A stretch of DNA of 64,000 nucleotides from NCBI GenBank assembly GCA_963815185.1, contig CAWFGC010000004.1:558001-622000 (forward strand), written 5' to 3'. How positions within the stretch are numbered: position 1 is the stretch's first letter; each line of letters opens with the position of its first letter. The translations under genes were made by a program, and so were the position numbers. Positions 17,781 to 28,023 of this stretch are shown here, in pieces. Origin of the DNA: SHZL01 sp963815185. Lineage in GTDB: Bacteria > Pseudomonadota > Gammaproteobacteria > Xanthomonadales > SZUA-36. The notes beneath the pieces were generated by a model. The model had not been told where the DNA came from, did not search any database, and worked only from the letters and a program-made list of their open reading frames with translations.

Positions 17781-19809
17781 CTACTGACCGACGACCAGGG
17801 ACTTTTCTTTGAGAAAAGCGCCGGCGATCAACTTGACCCCACACTGCCACAGAATGGCCAGACTGGAGGTGTCGCTGACTTCGTCTGCAATAACGCAAAC
17901 GTCGTGCGCGTCAGCGGCGTCAACAATGGATCTGATGACGTCGTGGTTGGTCGAATTTCCGGTCAGATTTTCCGTCAATGAGGGGTGGATTTTCACATAT
18001 GAGGCACCGAGATGTTCGAGCAATTGCCGTGTGCGCCGTTCTGCATCAAAACCCGAAATCGACAGTTTGCAACCCAGTGGATCGAGTTCATGCATCAGAC
18101 GTTGAACAGGTTTCAGGTTGGATTGCGCCGTGGCAGCAGCGATCTGAACAATCACATTTCGCGCTTCAACGCAGCATTCGGCCATTTGCTCAATCAGCCA
18201 GGCAGGGAAGCCATAGTCGAGAATTGAATTGCTGCTGAGCGTGATAATTTGGCTGTCGGCACTTTCGACAAAAGATTTCAGCAGGCCCGGAATGATTTGA
18301 CGGTCAATGGCGCCGGCGAGGTCGTTGCGGTCGGCAATTGCCATGAATTTCTGCTGCCCCAGGTCGCCGGCAATATCGCGCAGAAAGGTGAGGTTTTCCA
18401 TCAAGTGCTCACCTTCGCCTTCCAGGTTGATGATGGCGTGCTGCACGGTATAGAAGTCCTGGTTGCGGAGTGCAAGCTTGAGGCGATCAACCCATTGCCG
18501 GTCGTCTTCGAAATTGCTCACGGCTGTCAGTTGCGGGCGGAATGTCACAACCTCATTGCCTTTTTCACCGGCTTCGGCCTGGGCTTTGCGCGCGCCTGCA
18601 ATTACTTCTGTCCAATTTTTTGCAAGGCGGCCCAGGGTGGCGATGCCGATGCTGCAGGACACGGACAGTGATCGGTCCTCGATTTCTACCAGGTGTTCGG
18701 AATAGGTCTTGAGTATTTTTGCCGACAGTTCTTCGACTTTCTCCATATTCGCCTGTTTTGTGAGCACCGCAAACCCATGATCGGTGATGCGCGCGGCATC
18801 ATCCTGCGCGCCGATGCAAGATTTCAGCACCAGCGCCAGGTCAGCGATGAGCGCGTCCATGCCTTCGACGTTGAGTTCCGCCTTAAGGTCTGATATTTCA
18901 TCGGGCTCTATATAGAGCACAGCGGAAACAGAATTGATCGTCCGCGGCTTGGCCAGTTCCGTTTCCAGTTGCTCGACAAAAAAGCGCTTGTTCTTCAGTT
19001 GCGTCAGCGGGTCGGTGACGCGCATTTTTTCGAGTTCAGCCGCCATGCCGGACATAGCATCACGCTCATGCATCAGCATCTGAGTGCAAGCTTCTCCATT
19101 GTAGCGTGCGGGCGAGAATTCGAGCTGGGCGTCAAATGAGGATCCATCCGGACGGGTAATGCTGACTTCCAGTGCATCCTGGGGGAACTCACCCTTGGAC
19201 AGACCGCGCAAGACTGTTTTCAGATCCATGCCTTCTGCTTGCATGAACTCCAGCAGGGAAAGTCCCTCGATGGCCGAAATGTCCTCGACGTGCAGTGCCT
19301 CCAGGTAGGACCGGTTGGCATAGACATGCAGCCCTTCGTGTATGTAGGCCATCGCTTCCCTGGCGCTTTTGAGCAACAGGTCGTAGCGGTGTTTCAGTTC
19401 CTCCAGCTGATTGTGTTGTTGTTGCTGGTTGCGGCTGAGTTCGTGGTTGACCGCCAGGCGCCTGACCGTGTCCGCCAGCTGTGACTCATGTTCAGAATGA
19501 ATCACCAGACAGGCCGTGGCTTTCATGCAATTTGATCAGTTCTTCCGGGTTTTGAAAATCTGAATACAGTGCGAGCGGAACGGAATATTCATGCGCCAGT
19601 CTGCTGACTTCCTCCACGCTGGCGGAGTTCGCATCGGGATTGGCATAGATGATCAGCAGCGGGGAATCGTGCTCCAGCGCCCGTTTGATGTCCAGGGCTT
19701 TGCTGGCATAAATTACATGAATTTTAATTCCTGAATTACGAAGCAGTGAATTGATGTGCTCTGCCGATTCAGGAGACTTGTCCGTGACGAGTAGATTCAT
19801 GCTTTCCAT
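17781..19809 (-). CDS. FimX-like REC-PAS-GGDEF-EAL protein, single-base frameshift
   Basis: Similar to Pseudomonas FimX, a c-di-GMP receptor that controls type IV pilus assembly at the pole. The N-terminal 100 residues (19809 to about 19519) form a receiver-like domain. After one extra base near 19518 the protein continues as ACLVIHSEHESQLADTVRRL, a coiled coil, a PAS-like segment (LLKSAREAMAYIHEGLHVYANRSYLE), a degenerate GGDEF domain (DPLTQLKNKRFF... TDHGF in place of GGDEF) and a degenerate EAL domain (MENLTFLRD in place of ExLxR). Both catalytic motifs are lost, as in FimX, suggesting a binding rather than enzymatic role. An alternative is two overlapping genes with an ATG at 19526. Confidence 0.78.
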
Positions 19810-20219
19810 AGCAACCGATCTCCAGACCCCTGTCCTTGGGGGATTTTTATCATACTTATTTAACTTAAATCAATCAATTATGCAACTATTTGAATATCGA
19901 TTCCTACATTCAGTGGTTACGGTTCAACGTTGATTATGACTGATTCGCCCCTGAATTCACAGCGATTTAATCGTTTCTGCTGCTGGCGTTCGAATTCGCA
20001 AACTGTTACGGGTTTCCAGTGCACTTGAACGGGGCAGATACATACGAAATATTGTTCTGGTAATCGAAGTGCGAGCGCTGACAAACGCCGAAACTATCGG
20101 CAGCCCTGTCTGAGCGGACAGAATCAAGATAGAATGCGCTATTTGTTTGCGCGATGTTCCCGCCGTTGCCGCCAGGATTTGCTGACGGCGCGTCAGGCCG
20201 CGCCACATTGGAGATTTTG
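19810..20219. other. Intergenic region between fimX-like gene and efp
   Basis: This 410-base stretch separates two divergent genes and contains an AT-rich part (19845-19900). No protein family was recognised. The lysine 2,3-aminomutase gene epmB, often next to efp, is not here. Confidence 0.6.
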
Positions 20220-20789
20220 ATGGCGAGTTACAATACCAGTGAATTTCGTAGTGGCTTGAAAATCATCCTCGACGGGGATCCGTATAACATCGTCGAAAAC
20301 GAGTTCGTCAAACCAGGCAAAGGCCAGGCATTCAATCGGGTGCGTGTGCGCAACCTGAAAACGGGCCGTGTGATAGAACGGACATTCCGTTCCGGCGAAT
20401 CGGTCGAAGCGGCAGACATTTTCGAGCTGGATGTGCAGTACCTGTACAACGATGGTGAGTTCTGGCACTTCATGAACCCGGAAACCTACGAACAGCATGC
20501 CTGTTCAAAGGAGTCGGTGGGAGATGATGCCAAGTGGATGAAGGAAGAAGATATATGCCAGATGATGCTCTACAACGGCGAGCCTTTGACTGTCAGACCG
20601 CCCAATTTTACCGAGCTGCGCATCATTGAAACGGACCCCGGTGTCAGGGGCGACACCTCGGGTGGCGGCGGCAAGCCTGCCACGCTGGAAACCGGAGCCG
20701 TGGTGCGGGTTCCGCTGTTTGTTGGCACCGACGAATTGATCAAGGTCGATACCCGCACTGGGGAATATGTATCCCGCGTCAAAGACTAG
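20220..20789 (+). CDS. efp: Elongation factor P
   Basis: EF-P relieves ribosome stalling at polyproline stretches. The 189-residue protein starts MASYNTSEFRSGLKIILDGDPY and has the acceptor loop FVKPGKGQAF, whose lysine in the PGKG motif is the beta-lysylation site of the EpmA-type system. The C-terminal OB domain shows ETDPGVRGDTSGGG.KPATLETGAVVRVPLF. ATG 20220 is chosen from the family start; the in-frame extension upstream has no similarity. Confidence 0.96.
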   Translation: MASYNTSEFRSGLKIILDGDPYNIVENEFVKPGKGQAFNRVRVRNLKTGRVIERTFRSGESVEAADIFELDVQYLYNDGEFWHFMNPETYEQHACSKESVGDDAKWMKEEDICQMMLYNGEPLTVRPPNFTELRIIETDPGVRGDTSGGGGKPATLETGAVVRVPLFVGTDELIKVDTRTGEYVSRVKD

Positions 20790-20831
20790 CCCTCCGTCTC
20801 GCACCTTGACTGAGTCGAATTGGGGGAAATC

Positions 20832-22151
20832 ATGTCCCGGCCCACGCTGATTCATGCGGGCTACGTCGTGCCTGTCCGGCCGGCCCGGGTAGTTCTGGAT
20901 AAGCATTGCGTCGTTGTCGATGGTGAACGCATCGTCGATATACTGAGTAGCGATCTGGCCAGGTCGCGTTATACCGAAGCGGATGAAGTGAATTTGCCGC
21001 GGCACGTGCTATTGCCTGGCCTGATCAATATGCATACCCACACACCCATGACTCTGTTGCGTGGCCTGGCCGACGATCTGGAATTGCAGGTGTGGCTCAA
21101 CAAACACATTTGGCCAGTCGAGAATCGATTCGTAAGCGCTGAATTCGTAGCCGATGGCACGCGCCTGGCGGTCGCGGAGATGCTCCGGTCCGGTACGACC
21201 TGTTTCAATGATATGTACTTCTTTCCCGATGTCACGGCGGCAGTGGCAAAACAGACCGGAATCCGCGCCAGCATCGGACTGATCATCATTGAAATGCCGA
21301 CTGCCTGGGCCAAGGATGCCGAGGAGTATTTCCGCAAGGGCCTGGACTTGTTGCAAGGCCGGCCGGCTGATTCCCTGGTTACGTTTTGCTTCGCGCCTCA
21401 TGCGCCGTACAGCGTATCGGACAAGACATTGGCCAGAGTTGCTGAACTGTCCAGCGAGCACCAGATTCCGGTGCATATCCATTTGCTGGAAACCGAGTGG
21501 GAAGTCAATCATTCGTTGCAAGTGCACGGCATCCGGCCACTGCAACGCATGCAGGATCACCAACTGTTGAACTCCCGCTTACAGGCAGTACACATGACGC
21601 AGCTTACAGCGGACGACGTTGAGCTGCTGGCGGAACACGGAGCCAGCGTGGTTCATTGCCCGCAGTCCAATCTCAAACTTGCCAGCGGCTTTTGCCCGGG
21701 AAGGGAGTTGCTGGCAGCCAAGGTAAACCTTGCCATCGGTACCGATGGGGCGGCGAGCAACAACAATCTGGATCTGCTGTCCGAGACACAGACCGCCGCC
21801 TTGCTGGCCAAGGGCGTAGCGGCAGATCCGCGCGCAGTCGATGCATTTACCGCACTGGAGATGGCGACCATCAATGGCGCCCGTGCGCTGAATATGGACC
21901 AGCAGATCGGATCCATCGAACGCGGAAAACTGGCGGATCTCGCTGCACTTGATTTGCAGGCGCCGGAGACCCAACCTTTGTTCAATGTGATATCGCAATT
22001 GGTTTACGCAGCCTCAAGCCGCCAGTTTACCGATGTGTGGGTGGGCGGCAGGCGGTTACTGGCCGAGAGTGAACTTACCAGCATTGATATCGCGGATGTG
22101 CTGGCGTCAGCCGAATCCTGGGGGCTGAAGTTGTCCGCGTGCGAGGCGTGA
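20832..22151 (+). CDS. mtaD: 5-methylthioadenosine/S-adenosylhomocysteine deaminase-type amidohydrolase (TRZ/ATZ family)
   Basis: This 439-residue metal-dependent hydrolase of the amidohydrolase superfamily probably deaminates methylthioadenosine or S-adenosylhomocysteine. Metal-binding and substrate motifs are visible: LLPGLINMHTHTPMTLLRGLADD, SGTTCFNDMYFFPD, FAPHAPYSV, VHIHLLETEWE, VHMTQL and GTDGAASNNNLDLL. ATG 20832 is preceded by GGGGGA, while the frame's upstream TTG is unlikely. It is followed by ubiG and mupP, as in Pseudomonas. Confidence 0.9.
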   Translation: MSRPTLIHAGYVVPVRPARVVLDKHCVVVDGERIVDILSSDLARSRYTEADEVNLPRHVLLPGLINMHTHTPMTLLRGLADDLELQVWLNKHIWPVENRFVSAEFVADGTRLAVAEMLRSGTTCFNDMYFFPDVTAAVAKQTGIRASIGLIIIEMPTAWAKDAEEYFRKGLDLLQGRPADSLVTFCFAPHAPYSVSDKTLARVAELSSEHQIPVHIHLLETEWEVNHSLQVHGIRPLQRMQDHQLLNSRLQAVHMTQLTADDVELLAEHGASVVHCPQSNLKLASGFCPGRELLAAKVNLAIGTDGAASNNNLDLLSETQTAALLAKGVAADPRAVDAFTALEMATINGARALNMDQQIGSIERGKLADLAALDLQAPETQPLFNVISQLVYAASSRQFTDVWVGGRRLLAESELTSIDIADVLASAESWGLKLSACEA

Positions 22152-22190
22152 AGGAAATCATTGGCAGCGTGAAACACGGGCATTATTGAG

Positions 22191-22907
22191 ATGGCTTTTG
22201 AAGACCTGGACAACCTGGATACGCAGGAACAGCAGAAATTTGACGCAGTTGCACCCAGTTGGTGGGATCCGCAGGGTCCGTTCAGACCCTTGCACGATCT
22301 GAATCCCGCGCGGCTGAAATACATCGGTGACCGCTTCGATCTGCGTGATGCTCATGTTCTGGATGTCGGTTGTGGCGGGGGAATTCTGTCAGAAGCCATG
22401 GCTGCCAAAGGCGCCAAAGTGACGGCTATCGATGTGGTGCCACGGGTACTGGATATAGCAAAACTGCATTTACTGGAGTCCGGCGTGGAGGTCGACTACC
22501 GCCTGGAAACCATTGAACGCCTGGCGGATCATCAACCAGACGCGTTTGACCTGGTTACCTGCCTGGAGATGCTCGAACATGTGCCTGATCCGGCCTCGGT
22601 CATCGACGCCATAGCGCGCACACTCAAACCGGGTGGGCATGTCTTCTTGTCGACCCTGAACCGCACCCCCGGCGCTTTTCTGCTGGGAATCGTCGGCGCT
22701 GAATACGTGGCCAGAATTCTGCCGCGGGGCACGCACCGTTATGACCGCTTCATCCGCCCGTCTGAGTTATGTAGCTGGCTGCGCCAATCCGGCCTGTCGG
22801 TAAATGACATTTGCGGACTGCACTACAACCCAATGCTGCATTACGTAAGACTGGGAGGCCATGTCAGGGTCAACTATATGGTCCATGCCCAACGGCCAGC
22901 GGTATGA
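22191..22907 (+). CDS. ubiG: Ubiquinone biosynthesis O-methyltransferase UbiG
   Basis: UbiG performs both O-methylations of ubiquinone synthesis using S-adenosylmethionine. The 238 residues start with the family N-terminus (KFDAVAPSWWDPQGPFRPLHDLNPARL) and have the SAM motif VLDVGCGGGILSEAMA, LEMLEHVPDP, and the membrane-interaction segment GTHRYDRFIRPSEL. The stop overlaps the mupP start (ATGA, 22904-22907), indicating coupling. Confidence 0.96.
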   Translation: MAFEDLDNLDTQEQQKFDAVAPSWWDPQGPFRPLHDLNPARLKYIGDRFDLRDAHVLDVGCGGGILSEAMAAKGAKVTAIDVVPRVLDIAKLHLLESGVEVDYRLETIERLADHQPDAFDLVTCLEMLEHVPDPASVIDAIARTLKPGGHVFLSTLNRTPGAFLLGIVGAEYVARILPRGTHRYDRFIRPSELCSWLRQSGLSVNDICGLHYNPMLHYVRLGGHVRVNYMVHAQRPAV

Positions 22908-23569
22908 GCAAAATTCGCGCCGTGCTGTTTGATCTCGATGGCACTTTGTTGGATTCGGCACCGGACCTGGTCGGTGCACTGAATTGGCTGCGTGCCACTG
23001 TCGGTTTGCCCGCATTGGCTGTGAATGACATGAGCCGGCACGTCTCCTACGGCGCCAGAGGGTTGCTGCAGGCGGGTATGCCTGAGGTCGACACACCGCA
23101 GTTCGAAGCGTGGAAGGCGCTGTTTCTGGCGCGCTATGCCGAGAACAGCTTTGAGCATTCTGTTCTCTACCCGGGCGTGCCGGAAGTGCTCGAATTCCTC
23201 GCCACGTCGGACATTCCCTGGGGCATCGTCACCAACAAGTTCGAAGCCCTGACCCTGCCGATCTTGCATGCCGCCGGTTTGGCCAAAAGTGCTTCTTGCG
23301 TGGTGTGCGGGGATACGTTGAACCGCTCCAAACCAGATCCGGCGCCGGTAAAACTCGCTTGCGAGCTGTTGGACATCCCGGTGGAAGCAACGCTATTTGC
23401 CGGCGATGATGTGCGCGACATCCAGGCGGGCAGGGCGGCCGGCACCATGACGGCGGCCATTCGTTACGGCTATGGGTCGCATGAACTGAGCGATGACCTG
23501 GTCCGCGGAAGTGCGCAGGTGCACCGGCCGACCGATCTCATTGAACTGGTGCGCGCCAGCAATCTGTGA
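22904..23569 (+). CDS. mupP: HAD phosphatase, probable N-acetylmuramic acid 6-phosphate phosphatase MupP
   Basis: A 221-residue HAD subfamily IA phosphatase with motif I VLFDLDGTLLDSAPDLVGAL, motif II IVTNK, motif III lysine in SKPDPAPV and motif IV FAGDDVRDIQAGRAAG. The tight coupling to ubiG and the nearby YciK-type SDR match the Pseudomonas order in which this gene is MupP, part of a peptidoglycan recycling route. A phosphoglycolate phosphatase (Gph) assignment is the alternative. Start ATG 22904. Confidence 0.88.
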   Translation: MSKIRAVLFDLDGTLLDSAPDLVGALNWLRATVGLPALAVNDMSRHVSYGARGLLQAGMPEVDTPQFEAWKALFLARYAENSFEHSVLYPGVPEVLEFLATSDIPWGIVTNKFEALTLPILHAAGLAKSASCVVCGDTLNRSKPDPAPVKLACELLDIPVEATLFAGDDVRDIQAGRAAGTMTAAIRYGYGSHELSDDLVRGSAQVHRPTDLIELVRASNL

Positions 23570-23576
23570 CGGTCCA

Positions 23577-24476
23577 GTGAACGGACACCTGCCAGATTCC
23601 GATGATACGGACCAACAATTTTGCTGGCAGCAAGTGCTGCGTATCCGGCCCTTGTTTCGATTGTCCTTTCCTTATGCTCCCGCGGAATCGTCGCCCAGGC
23701 TGCTGGCTTTATACGCGCTGTTTTCGGCCCTGGAGGAAGCACTTTGCCGGGTTAGCGATGAAACGGTTGCCCGGGCGAAATTGGGCTGGTGGCAGCAGCA
23801 GCTACTCGGTCCGGATTATCGCACCAGCGCACACCCGATCACGCGGCAACTGTATCAGAACGGCGTTATCGCAACGGGCGCCCAGGAGCATGTGTGGGGC
23901 CTGCTGGCCACGACGCTCAATCGCCTCGACATGGCACCGCCTGCCGATGAGCAGGAGCTTCAATCGCTGTGCCGGCTGATCGGCGAATATCCGCTGCACT
24001 TGGAACTGTCCATACAGGGTCAGCATGAGACAGAGAAGGTTGCTTTATCTGCAGCATGTGCCGTTAATGGATTGGTACAACTGCTGCGCGAAAGCAGCCG
24101 CAGCGAATTGCCTGCCTATGCCTGGTTGCCAATGAACCTGTTGGTGCAGCATGGAGTTACGCCGCATGACATTCAAAGCGGCAGCCGGCCAGACAGAACC
24201 AGGCAGTTGATGAGGCAGCTCTGCATGCTGGGACTATCGTGGATAAAGGATGGGGTTGGCGACGACGAAGAATTGCGTTTGCGCATCGGCCCGGCTTGGC
24301 GCCACCGTCACCGGCATTGGCTTATACACACCGAGCTGAACGCCAGGCGACTGAAGAAGTTACGGGACGTGGGTGCACGGCGGCATGGCCAGGTGTTTGC
24401 GGCCACCGGTCCCGGCGATGTCTGGCTTGCCTGGCGCAGTGCGCGGAGAATTTCCCGTGGAGGCAATCACAAATGA
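23577..24476 (+). CDS. Squalene/phytoene synthase-like protein
   Basis: This 299-residue all-helical protein resembles bacterial members of the squalene/phytoene synthase fold (CRVSDETVARAKLGWWQQQL, HPITRQLYQNG, CRLIGEYPLHLELSIQG). The canonical Asp-rich DxxxD prenyl-diphosphate motifs are not evident, so it is probably not a standard synthase; it is closer to the divergent type seen in proteobacterial housekeeping clusters. GTG 23577 lies 8 bases after mupP. The stop overlaps the next ATG. Function is not known. Confidence 0.65.
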   Translation: MNGHLPDSDDTDQQFCWQQVLRIRPLFRLSFPYAPAESSPRLLALYALFSALEEALCRVSDETVARAKLGWWQQQLLGPDYRTSAHPITRQLYQNGVIATGAQEHVWGLLATTLNRLDMAPPADEQELQSLCRLIGEYPLHLELSIQGQHETEKVALSAACAVNGLVQLLRESSRSELPAYAWLPMNLLVQHGVTPHDIQSGSRPDRTRQLMRQLCMLGLSWIKDGVGDDEELRLRIGPAWRHRHRHWLIHTELNARRLKKLRDVGARRHGQVFAATGPGDVWLAWRSARRISRGGNHK

Positions 24477-24889
24477 GCCAATACAAGGCCAGCGGCGGCT
24501 GTCATTGCGGACGGATCGCCTTCGAGGTGGTGGTCGCAGAGAAAATTGTCGTTCAGCATTGCAACTGTTCGATCTGCAGTTTGCTCGGATTCATCCATCT
24601 GATCGTTCCCGCGGCCGATTTTCGTTTGCTCCGGGGCAAAGAGCATCTGCAGGAATACCGCTTCAATACCGGTACGGCGCGGCACTTGTTTTGCGCCCAT
24701 TGCGGGGTCAAATCGTTTTACGTTCCGCGCTCCAATCCCGATGGCTTCAGTGTCAACCTGCGTTGTCTGCAACTGCCAAAGGAAGTGCAGGTGATCGAAG
24801 AGCGCTTTGATGGCCGCAATTGGGAACAGCACGCGGACGCATTGCGTGATTTGTCCCGGCGCAACGAGCCGGCGCCAGGCAAAAACTAA
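24473..24889 (+). CDS. GFA-family zinc-binding protein
   Basis: A 138-residue member of the glutathione-dependent formaldehyde-activating (GFA/CENP-V) fold. Zinc ligands are visible as GGCHCGRIAFEV, HCNCSICSLLG and FCAHCGVKSFYVPRSNPDG. Most members are uncharacterised and need not act on formaldehyde. The ATG overlaps the preceding stop (ATGA), so it is translationally coupled, and its 3' end overlaps the convergent FmdB gene by 4 bases. Confidence 0.88.
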   Translation: MSQYKASGGCHCGRIAFEVVVAEKIVVQHCNCSICSLLGFIHLIVPAADFRLLRGKEHLQEYRFNTGTARHLFCAHCGVKSFYVPRSNPDGFSVNLRCLQLPKEVQVIEERFDGRNWEQHADALRDLSRRNEPAPGKN

Positions 24890-25167
24890 TCATCGCTAAT
24901 GACATCCGGACCCTTGCCGGCGGTTTTCTGATATACCCCCTTGCTCGATTTCCGGTATTGGGTAAAGCCGTGTTTCTCCAGGTTGGCCGGCTCCAGCGAC
25001 GGTCCGGCCTTGCCCAGATTGGCCGCTGAGATGACGCGCCGCACCGCGGCATTACATTGAGGACAGGCGAGCAATGCGGCGTCATGGATCTTTTGTAGCT
25101 GCTCGAAGCCATCCTTGCAATGAGCGCAGGATTCGGTGCTCCGGGGTATGTATTCGTAAATCGGCAT
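24886..25167 (-). CDS. FmdB-family zinc-ribbon protein
   Basis: A 93-residue protein starting MPIYEYIPRSTESCAHCKDGFE and LLACPQCNAAVRRVIS, the two CxxC knuckles of the FmdB putative regulatory protein family. The C-terminal half is basic and unstructured. The ATG at 25167 matches the family start; the longer frame is rejected. Function is uncertain. The POT transporter ends 16 bases upstream on the same strand. Confidence 0.85.
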   Translation of the reverse strand: MPIYEYIPRSTESCAHCKDGFEQLQKIHDAALLACPQCNAAVRRVISAANLGKAGPSLEPANLEKHGFTQYRKSSKGVYQKTAGKGPDVISDD

Positions 25168-25183
25168 CGGTGTGAGTCTATGC

Positions 25184-26776
25184 TTACTTAAGACCATGCA
25201 TGCCCCGGTTGAGCACCGGGGTCAACAACAGTAACAGTATTCCGCAGCCCAGTCCGATCCAGAACAGTAATTCAAACAATCCCTGGTAGCCGGACATCGC
25301 GCCGACAACGTCAAGTTCCGTTCCGACCACTAGTTTGACAATCGACAGCTTACCCAGTTGTGCAGCCAGGATTTCGGAGTACGAAGTACCCAAAAACCAG
25401 GCACCCATCATCAGACTGACCACCCGGGGAACGGACAATTGGGTGACTGCGGACAGACCGATGGGAGAGAGCATCAGTTCCCCGACTTCCAGCACCAGGT
25501 AGGCCAATACCAGCCACCACAGCGACGCCAGACCATTCGATTGTGGATGATCGATGGAATAGACCAGCACCCAGAATGAAAACCCGCCGGCCAGAATTCC
25601 GAGGGCGGTCTTGAGCGGCTTGCCCGGGTTGAGGCCCATCGCGGCCAGGCGGGGCCAGAGCCATGCGTACAGAGGGGAGAGCAACAATATGAACATCGCG
25701 CCCAATGCGGATAATTGCGATGCACTCCACTCGACACCAAAGGCTTTGCGGTTCATCAAGCGGTCAGAGAACAGAATCCAGGATCCATAGGTTTGTTCAT
25801 ACAGGGTGAAGAACACCAGTCCACCGATGATCAGGACCAGCAATACCACCATCCGGTGTCTTTCCACTGCGTTGCAGTGTTTTAGCAGGAACCAGAAAAT
25901 GCCGCTGAGAAGGCAAACCGTCACCGTGTGCATGCCCAGCATGACCGGGCTCATGGCAGGCAGCCAGCCGGTAAGCACGAGCATGACAGAATGAGTCTGT
26001 ATCAGTCCCCAGATGACAAAAACACCGGCGATGGCAGCGAGATAGATCAATACCTCGAGCGGCACGCCGCCCCAGACCTTGCGTTTCAATCTGTCGGGAT
26101 GTCGTGGTTCGGCATGGCCGTGAAAATATTTCTGACCGAAAATGAAATTGATCAACCCCGCAGCCATACCAACACCGGCCAGACCGAAGCCGTATCTCCA
26201 GCCATAGGTCTCGCCCAGCCACCCGCAGAGCAGGGGAGCGATAAAGGCACCGAGATTGATGCCAGCATAGAAAATGGTGAAACCGGAATCCCGTCGTGGG
26301 TCATTGTCCGGGTACAGGCGGCCGACGATGGTTGAAATATTCGGCTTGAGAAAGCCGACTCCGGTGATGATCAGCGCCAGCGAAAAATAGAAAAATTGCA
26401 GTGCAGGTTGATCCCGTACTATCTGACCATCGACCACAACCGCCTGATGCCCTTCGATGGCCATGCCAAAATGTCCAAGGCACAACAGAACGCCGCCGAG
26501 AATGACTGATTTGCGCATCCCCAGCCAACGATCGGCCACCAAACCACCCAGGACCGGTACCGCATAGACCAGCCCGCCATAGGCGCCGAGCAGATTGTAG
26601 CCATTGGCATCGGCAAAGAGATGGTATTTGACCAGGTACAGCAACAGCAGGGCTTTCATCCCATAGAACGAAAATCGTTCCCACATTTCGGTCAAAAAAC
26701 AAACATACAGCCCTTTGGGATGCCCGAGAAACTCATCCCGTGCTCGAATTGGCGCGCTTGCCTGTGCCGGATTCAT
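25184..26776 (-). CDS. Proton-dependent oligopeptide transporter (POT/PTR family)
   Basis: A 530-residue inner-membrane transporter with about 14 predicted helices. Family motifs include EMWERFSFYGMKALLLLYLV, GGLVADRWLGMRKSVILGG, FLKPNISTIVG.LY and DSGFTIFYAGINLGAF. It probably imports di- and tripeptides with protons. ATG 26776 (MNPAQASAP) is the likely start; an upstream start would add 12 residues. Confidence 0.92.
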   Translation of the reverse strand: MNPAQASAPIRARDEFLGHPKGLYVCFLTEMWERFSFYGMKALLLLYLVKYHLFADANGYNLLGAYGGLVYAVPVLGGLVADRWLGMRKSVILGGVLLCLGHFGMAIEGHQAVVVDGQIVRDQPALQFFYFSLALIITGVGFLKPNISTIVGRLYPDNDPRRDSGFTIFYAGINLGAFIAPLLCGWLGETYGWRYGFGLAGVGMAAGLINFIFGQKYFHGHAEPRHPDRLKRKVWGGVPLEVLIYLAAIAGVFVIWGLIQTHSVMLVLTGWLPAMSPVMLGMHTVTVCLLSGIFWFLLKHCNAVERHRMVVLLVLIIGGLVFFTLYEQTYGSWILFSDRLMNRKAFGVEWSASQLSALGAMFILLLSPLYAWLWPRLAAMGLNPGKPLKTALGILAGGFSFWVLVYSIDHPQSNGLASLWWLVLAYLVLEVGELMLSPIGLSAVTQLSVPRVVSLMMGAWFLGTSYSEILAAQLGKLSIVKLVVGTELDVVGAMSGYQGLFELLFWIGLGCGILLLLLTPVLNRGMHGLK

Positions 26777-26922
26777 TGGCGCTCTGCCATTTAAGGACCG
26801 AAGGAAGCGCAAGAATCCAGTGATTTCGGCGCGCAGTCAAATCATTTTCCCAAATCGGCGCCAGGTACTAAAAAATCGACAAAGCCGGTAAACTGCGGCG
26901 GCGCATTCATGGGGCGAAATTC

Positions 26923-27651
26923 ATGCCGGAGAAATCTCAAAGCAGGGTCGCAATGATTACCGGAGCAGCGGGTGCGCTGGGCTCGGAATTAGCGCAACTG
27001 TGCGCGGCGGCGGCCTGGGAGACCGTCCTGCTCGACAAGAACCAGCCGGGCCTGGAAAAAATCTATGACCGCATCGTGCAGGATGGCGGACTTGAGCCGT
27101 CCCTTGTGGTGATGGACCTCGCTTCCATGGGACCGCAGGACTGCCTGGGTATTGCAAACGCCCTGCAGTCCGGACCGGGCAGACTGGATGCACTTGTTCA
27201 TTGCGCGGTCAGCTTTGACGGGCTTCAGCCCTTGGAACAGATCCGGCCAGAGGATTGGTTGCGCCAGATGCAGGTGAATATGAACGCACCTTGGCTGCTC
27301 AGCGTTTCCTGTCTGCCCTTGCTGCGGCAATCACCGCAGGCGAGTCTGTATTTTATCAGCGAGGATCTGGACAGAGTGTCGTCAGCGTTTTGGGGCGCCT
27401 ACGGTGTGAGCAAACATGGAATCAATGCTCTGGCCCGGCAGTTCGCCGCAGAGCTTGGAAACACCGGCATTCAGGTATTGGCCCTGAACCCGGGCCCGAT
27501 GAGGTCGCCGCTGCGAGCCAAGGTATACCACACGGAAAATCCTGGTGAAATCCAGGCGCCGCTTTCAGTGGCACAACAAGTGCTGCGTTTGATGGAACGC
27601 ATGGTGCCGGTGACTGCGTGCCAATTGAATTTGGCCAGTCTGCCGGACTGA
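26923..27651 (+). CDS. yciK: YciK-like short-chain dehydrogenase/reductase
   Basis: A 242-residue SDR with the cofactor loop MITGAAGALGSELAQL and the catalytic YGVSKHGINALARQFAAEL; the usual Asn/Ser residues are less obvious. It resembles YciK, an SDR found near ubiG-mupP in pseudomonads. Its reaction is not established. It is divergent from the POT gene with about 146 bases between. Confidence 0.8.
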   Translation: MPEKSQSRVAMITGAAGALGSELAQLCAAAAWETVLLDKNQPGLEKIYDRIVQDGGLEPSLVVMDLASMGPQDCLGIANALQSGPGRLDALVHCAVSFDGLQPLEQIRPEDWLRQMQVNMNAPWLLSVSCLPLLRQSPQASLYFISEDLDRVSSAFWGAYGVSKHGINALARQFAAELGNTGIQVLALNPGPMRSPLRAKVYHTENPGEIQAPLSVAQQVLRLMERMVPVTACQLNLASLPD

Positions 27652-28023
27652 CTCGCAGGTAATTCAACGGATAATGCTGCAACATGGATTTGTGATTTGT
27701 CTGAGCCTGTAGGAATTTTCCTCGACATTGTCCCTTAGTTCAAAATCGTTTAATTTAATAGTTGACATTCATGTCATTATTAGACAATAATGGTTTTGCA
27801 AGGGGATACCCTTGGCGCGAGAGGAAAGCTGGTTGACTGGCATGGGAAAGGGGGATAGTCATAGCCAGGAAAACTCGGCCAGATTCTGATCGCGCAGACG
27901 TGGGGCAAAGTCCGGGAAGGCGGTAGCCAGCTCGGGCTTTGCCTTGTGCATGCAAAACATGCTCAGCTCAATAACACGCAACAAGAAGTGCAGCGCGACT
28001 CACAACAGGGAAGGAGCCTATCG
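27652..28023. other. Intergenic region with candidate promoter ahead of the DUF6502 gene
   Basis: The stretch marks the change from GC-rich core to AT-richer accessory sequence. TTGACA at 27762-27767 is a good -35 element, but the -10 is poor. It overlaps two small palindromes (GACATTCATGTC and ATTATTAGACAATAAT, 27764-27791) that could bind a regulator. No gene was recognised. Confidence 0.5.
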
